Source: Roseiarcus sp963759955 (GTDB lineage Bacteria > Pseudomonadota > Alphaproteobacteria > Rhizobiales > Beijerinckiaceae). From it: DNA of 64,000 nucleotides. The number at the start of each line of letters is the position of its first letter. Position 1 is the stretch's first letter. The DNA is taken from the NCBI GenBank assembly GCA_963759955.1, contig CAVXCA010000090.1, positions 15,844 through 79,843 of the forward strand, read 5' to 3'. This document shows, piece after piece, positions 60,404 through 64,000 of this stretch. The position numbers and the translations under genes are program-made. The notes below the pieces were generated by a model, which ran no database searches, was not told the DNA's origin, and was given only the letters and a program-made list of their open reading frames with translations.

Positions 60404-61579
60404 TCACGCCGCTCCGCGCCGCCGCCGCAGCTTCGCCAGCGTCTCGCCGAACGCCTCGCCGAAGCGCGCGACGTCGCCCTCGTCCGACGCCCAGCCGAGG
60501 CTGAGGCGGATCGCGCCGCCGGCGAGATCGGGCGCGACGCCCATCGCGTCGAGCACGTGCGAGCGCGTCACCTTGCCCGACGAGCACGCCGAACCGGCGG
60601 AGACCGCGACGCCGGCGAGATCGAGCGCGATGACCAGCGTCGACGCGGCGACGCCGGGAACGGCAAAGCACAGCGTATTGGGCAGCCGCGGCGCCGCCTC
60701 GCCGAAGATCGCCGCGTCGGGAGCGCGCTGGCGCACCCGCGCGGCGAGAGAATCGCGCAACGCGGCGAGCCGCGCGCTTTCGCTGCGCTGCTCGGCGCCA
60801 GCGACACGCGCCGCTGCGCCGAAGCCGGCGACGGCGGCGACGTTCTCGGTGCCGGCGCGCGCGCCGCGCTCCTGCCCGCCGCCGCGCAGCAGCGGCGCGC
60901 CGATGTGCAGTTCCGGGCGAGCCGCGACGAGCGCGCCGGCGCCCTTCGGGCCGCCGAACTTGTGGGCGGAAAGGAGAAGGAAATCAGCGCCGAGCGCGGC
61001 GACGGCGACGCTCGCGCGTCCCGCGAGCTGAACGGCGTCGCAGACGAGGAGGCCGCCCGCGGCGTGGACCAGCGCCGCCGCCTCGGCGAGCGGCTGGATC
61101 ACGCCGGTCTCGTTGTTGGCGCCCTGCAGAGCGAGCATCGCCGGGCGCCCCTCCGGCGCGGCGAGAAGCGCCGCGAGCGCGGCAAGATCGATCCGCCCGT
61201 CGGCGCCGAGCGGCGCGAGGACGACCCGGTCGGGCGCGAAGCGATGGCCGTGGAGCACGCAAGGATGCTCGCCGGCGCCGGCGATCAGGCGCTCCAGCGG
61301 CCGCCCGCCGGCCACGCCGGCCGTAGGGCAAAGCGCGAGATTGGCCGCCTCCGTGCCCCCGGAGGTGAAGACGACGCACCGCGGCTCGACGCCCGCGAGG
61401 TCCGCCACGGCGCGCCGCGCGTCCTCGACGATCGCTCGCGCGGCCCGGCCCTCGGCGTGGATCGAAGACGGATTGCCGCAGGAGTCCATGGCCGCCAGCA
61501 TCGCCTCGCGCGCCTCGCTGCGCAGCGGCGCCGTGGCGTTGTAGTCGAGATAGGCGCGCGAGTTCACGTTAGACGCCAT
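60404..61579 (-). CDS. cysteine desulfurase (NifS/IscS type)
   Basis: A PLP enzyme of 391 residues that mobilises sulfur from cysteine for Fe-S clusters and thiolation. It begins YLDYNATAPLRSEARE. The PLP lysine is in LLLSAHKFGGPKGAG, with FTSGGTEAANLAL binding the cofactor phosphate. The active-site cysteine loop is VSAGSACSSGKVTRSHVLDA, of the NifS/IscS class I form. ATG 61579 is chosen since the upstream in-frame sequence has no family similarity. Fe-S partner genes such as sufB or iscU are not adjacent, though erpA is elsewhere in the window. Confidence 0.93.
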   Translation of the reverse strand: MASNVNSRAYLDYNATAPLRSEAREAMLAAMDSCGNPSSIHAEGRAARAIVEDARRAVADLAGVEPRCVVFTSGGTEAANLALCPTAGVAGGRPLERLIAGAGEHPCVLHGHRFAPDRVVLAPLGADGRIDLAALAALLAAPEGRPAMLALQGANNETGVIQPLAEAAALVHAAGGLLVCDAVQLAGRASVAVAALGADFLLLSAHKFGGPKGAGALVAARPELHIGAPLLRGGGQERGARAGTENVAAVAGFGAAARVAGAEQRSESARLAALRDSLAARVRQRAPDAAIFGEAAPRLPNTLCFAVPGVAASTLVIALDLAGVAVSAGSACSSGKVTRSHVLDAMGVAPDLAGGAIRLSLGWASDEGDVARFGEAFGETLAKLRRRRGAA

Positions 61580-61890
61580 GCGTCGTCGATTCCACGAGAT
61601 CTGTTGGCCGCAACAGCGAAAAGGCGCGCCCGAGACGACGCCGAAATGCGTTTTATCCTTGCATTTGATGGGGCGAGGCGTGCTATGAGGCCCATTCCGC
61701 GCCCTGCCCGAGCGTTTGACACATACGCGCGCGCCAAGCCCGCCGCAAGGTTCGCTCAGCTCCTCGCCCGTGTTTCCGGGCGCCCGAGGGGCGCGCTTGC
61801 GCCAGGCTTCGCGCGGGCTGAGCAAGTCGCGGCGGAAGCGAAACGCGCTTGCTCAAAGCGCGGCGCAGGACGAGTTGCTCTGGAGTAGCG
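61580..61890. other. divergent intergenic region without a convincing gene
   Basis: This 311-bp gap between the cysteine desulfurase and hydrolase genes must hold both promoters. A possible plus-strand promoter is TTGCAT (61659-61664), 18 bp, CTATGA. A TTGACA at 61716 has no matching -10. An Arg/Ala-rich open frame from 61685 to 61890 looks like random GC-rich sequence. Confidence 0.35.
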
Positions 61891-62595
61891 ATGCCCGAAG
61901 TGTTTTTCAATGGCCCGGCCGGACGGCTCGAAGGCCGCTTTCATCCCGCCAAGCAGCGCGGCGCGCCGATCGCAGTGGTGCTGCATCCGCATCCGCAGTT
62001 CGGCGGCACGATGAACAACCAGATCGTCTACAACACCTATTATTCCTTCGCCGAGCGCGGATTCTCGGTGCTGCGCTTCAATTTTCGCGGCGTCGGCCGC
62101 TCGCAGGGCGCCTTCGACCACGGCCAGGGCGAATTGTCGGACGCCGCCTCGGCGCTCGACTGGGCGCAGTCGATCAGCCCGGAGGCGCGCGCCTGCTGGA
62201 TCGCCGGCGTCTCGTTCGGCTCGTGGATCGGCATGCAGTTGCTGATGCGCCGGCCGGAAATCGAGGGCTTCATCTCGATCGCGCCCCCCGCCAATCGCTT
62301 CGATTTCAGCTTCCTGGCTCCCTGCCCGTCCTCCGGACTGTTCGTCCACGGCGACAAGGACCGCGTCGCGCCGCTCAAGGAAGTGCAGGCGCTGATCGAG
62401 AAACTGAAGACCCAGAAGGGCATCTCGATCGAGCACGCCGTGATCCCCAACGCCAATCATTTCTTCGAGGATTGCATCGAAAACCTGCAGGAGACGGTCG
62501 GCGCCTATCTCGACAAGCGCCTGGGGATGCCCCGGCACGCGCCTCCGCCGGCCCGTAAGGACCGCGTCAAGAGCCCGCCGCCGGCCAAGGGATAG
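61891..62595 (+). CDS. alpha/beta hydrolase (COG2945-like)
   Basis: A soluble alpha/beta hydrolase of 234 residues. The nucleophile elbow is AGVSFGSWIGMQL with Ser near residue 111, the acid is in LFVHGDKDRVAPL, and the His is in IPNANHFFEDCIE. VVLHPHPQFGGTMNN (oxyanion region) is typical of this group, often found beside Fe-S genes in rhizobia. The substrate is unknown. ATG 61891 has TGGAG upstream; RNase D starts 5 bp after its stop. Confidence 0.9.
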   Translation: MPEVFFNGPAGRLEGRFHPAKQRGAPIAVVLHPHPQFGGTMNNQIVYNTYYSFAERGFSVLRFNFRGVGRSQGAFDHGQGELSDAASALDWAQSISPEARACWIAGVSFGSWIGMQLLMRRPEIEGFISIAPPANRFDFSFLAPCPSSGLFVHGDKDRVAPLKEVQALIEKLKTQKGISIEHAVIPNANHFFEDCIENLQETVGAYLDKRLGMPRHAPPPARKDRVKSPPPAKG

Positions 62596-62600
62596 CAAAC

Positions 62601-63791
62601 GTGACGCTGATTACGACGACGTCGGAGCTGGCGCTCGCCTGCCAGCGCTTTTCCCGCCATCCCTTTGTCACCGTCGACACCGAATTCTTGCGCGAGACGA
62701 CTTTCTGGCCGGTGTTGTGCGTCGTCCAGGTCGCCTCGAGCGACGAAGCGCTGGCGATCGACGCGCTCGCCCCCGGTCTCGATCTGGCGCCGCTGATCGC
62801 GTTGATGGCCGACAGCAACGTCGTCAAGGTCTTTCACGCCGCCCGGCAAGACGTCGAAATTTTCTGGAAGCTCGCCGGGCTGGTGCCGAGCCCGATGTTC
62901 GACACCCAGGTCGCGGCGATGGTCTGCGGCTACGGCGACCAGGTTTCCTACAGCGAACTGGTGCAATCGATTTGCCGGGTGGCGGTCGACAAGTCGTCGC
63001 GCTTCACCGACTGGGCGCGCCGCCCGCTCGCTCAGGCGCAGATCGACTATGCCATCGGCGACGTCACGCATTTGCGCGACATCTATCGCGCGCTGCAGGC
63101 GCAACTGGAGAAATCGGGCCGCCTGAGCTGGCTGGAGGACGAAATGAAGGTCCTCACCTCGGCCGCGACCTACGAACAGCACCCCGAGCGCGCCTGGGAG
63201 CGCTTCAAGACGCGCGCGAGGAAGCCGCGCGATCTCGCCGTCTTGATGGATCTCGCCGCCTGGCGGGAAAGCGAGGCTCAGACCCGCGACGTGCCGCGCG
63301 CGCGCGTCCTCAAGGACGACGTGCTGGTCGAAGTCGCGCTCGCCGCGCCGCGCACCCAGGAGGCGCTCGGCAACCTGCGCGCGTTCCCGCGCGGCATGGA
63401 GCGCTCGCGCGCCGGCGAAGAAATCCTCGCCGCCATCGAACGCGGCCTCGGGCGCGACCCCAAGACGCTGCCCAAGCTCACGCGCGAGCGGCGCAACGGC
63501 GCCGGCGCGGCGGCGACCGTCGAACTCCTCAAGGTGCTGCTGCGCCAGGCGAGCGAGGAAAGCGGCGTCGCCGGCAAGATGATCGCCACGGTCGACGATC
63601 TCGAAGCCATCGCCGGCGACGACATGGCCGACGTGCCCGCGCTGCGCGGCTGGCGACGAAAATTGTTCGGCGCGCGCGCGCTCGAACTCAAGTGCGGAAA
63701 GCTCGCGCTGACCGTGGAAAACGGCAAGGTCGTCGTGCTGGAGTGGCGCGAGGCCGAGCAGGCGGCGGAGCGCGAGCCGGCGCCCGTCTGA
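62601..63791 (+). CDS. rnd: ribonuclease D
   Basis: A 3'-5' exoribonuclease of 396 residues, involved in tRNA 3' maturation. DEDDy residues are seen: VDTEFLRETTF (Asp25, Glu27), FHAARQDVEIFW, and YAIGDVTHLRDIY with Tyr and Asp. One HRDC domain follows (about 210-290, RARKPRDLAVLMDLAAWRES), then a second helical domain. Start GTG 62601 lies 5 bp after the hydrolase, with AAGGGA upstream, so the two are co-transcribed. Confidence 0.95.
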   Translation: MTLITTTSELALACQRFSRHPFVTVDTEFLRETTFWPVLCVVQVASSDEALAIDALAPGLDLAPLIALMADSNVVKVFHAARQDVEIFWKLAGLVPSPMFDTQVAAMVCGYGDQVSYSELVQSICRVAVDKSSRFTDWARRPLAQAQIDYAIGDVTHLRDIYRALQAQLEKSGRLSWLEDEMKVLTSAATYEQHPERAWERFKTRARKPRDLAVLMDLAAWRESEAQTRDVPRARVLKDDVLVEVALAAPRTQEALGNLRAFPRGMERSRAGEEILAAIERGLGRDPKTLPKLTRERRNGAGAAATVELLKVLLRQASEESGVAGKMIATVDDLEAIAGDDMADVPALRGWRRKLFGARALELKCGKLALTVENGKVVVLEWREAEQAAEREPAPV

Positions 63792-63951
63792 GCGGCGCGC
63801 TTCGTCGGCTTAAGAACATTTCGCCGGCGGCGCAGACTTCACGCGCCCGGAGCGGTGATTAACCGCTCTACAAGGAAAGGATCGACGAACGCCCCGTAAT
63901 TGCGGCAAGGTCATCGCGTCGTAAATTTTCTCTCTATTTGCGAGCTACCCG

Positions 63952-64000
63952 ATGATCTCCCGCAGCAGCGCCGACGTCGCCCTCGTCCCCGCTCCGATGA
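63952..64000 (+). CDS. possible start of a gene running off the right edge
   Basis: ATG 63952 opens a frame (MISRSSADVALVPAPM) that reaches the window end. It follows a 160-bp gap after rnd that becomes AT-rich just before it (gtaaattttctctctatttg), as promoters often do. Sixteen codons are too few to name a product, and no clear ribosome site is visible. Confidence 0.3.
   Translation, partial: MISRSSADVALVPAPM

Noticed and set aside
61685..61890. Small gene between the cysteine desulfurase and the hydrolase
   Set aside because: Arg/Ala-rich frame with no motif or ribosome site, inside the promoter region of two divergent genes.

Overview
The window is one continuous stretch of GC-rich chromosome from an alphaproteobacterium, most likely of the order Hyphomicrobiales (Rhizobiales); a methylotroph-type family such as Methylocystaceae or Beijerinckiaceae is possible but not proven. 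The evidence is the gene content: DivK/PleD cell-cycle signalling, EipB (DUF1849), DUF3572, a GAAC-N7-GAAC type SOS box at lexA, a two-domain cold shock protein, DinB with an N-terminal Cys4 segment, and the dgt-argS-SPOR-nagZ cluster. I see no rRNA, tRNA, CRISPR array, insertion sequence or phage gene cluster.

Layout. 1-2.7 kb: partial methyltransferase, small lipoprotein, a decayed stretch, then lexA behind an SOS box. 3.1-5.6 kb: scpA-scpB (chromosome condensation) and eipB (envelope integrity). 5.6-9.0 kb: dinB and DUF3572 facing away from divK-pleD. 9.2-14.8 kb: dgt-argS-SPOR protein-nagZ on the minus strand. 14.9-18.0 kb: erpA, a GFA-family protein, and parC broken by a one-base shift. 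18.0-19.5 kb: an unusual helically phased TTCCAA array, then an Xre/MbcA-RES toxin-antitoxin pair with its own operator. 19.6-22.6 kb: a Gly/Tyr-rich secreted protein, an orphan soxB-soxD pair, and a frameshifted coiled-coil membrane protein. 22.6-23.7 kb: mtnA.

23.9-35.5 kb is a complete glycogen operon, glgP-glgB-glgC-glgA-glgX/malQ. It has tight or overlapping junctions, a palindrome in front and a terminator-like hairpin behind, and its last gene is a 1395-residue fusion of debranching enzyme and 4-alpha-glucanotransferase. Together the genes make ADP-glucose, polymerise and branch glycogen, then phosphorolyse, debranch and recycle it. After it come an aldo/keto reductase and the most unusual locus: a 1869-residue DUF4062-STAND NTPase-membrane-TPR protein followed 34 bp later by a leaderless trypsin-like protease with a PDZ domain (36.8-43.5 kb). 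This is the best candidate for an undescribed conflict or signalling module. Three 11-bp-phased DnaA-box-like 9-mers follow it.

43.6-64 kb is mostly housekeeping: DedA, DUF423 and a GT8 glycosyltransferase (both frameshifted), adenine deaminase, moaC-moeA, a BON protein, a TPR-sulfotransferase, recO-MFS, rlmE-ppx/gppA-DUF192, a double cold-shock protein, rpoZ, GNAT, cysteine desulfurase, an alpha/beta hydrolase and RNase D.

Four otherwise intact genes (parC, the coiled-coil gene, DUF423, GT8) are each repaired by removing a single base. parC is normally essential, so sequencing or assembly error is the simplest explanation, and any pseudogene call here should be read with that in mind.
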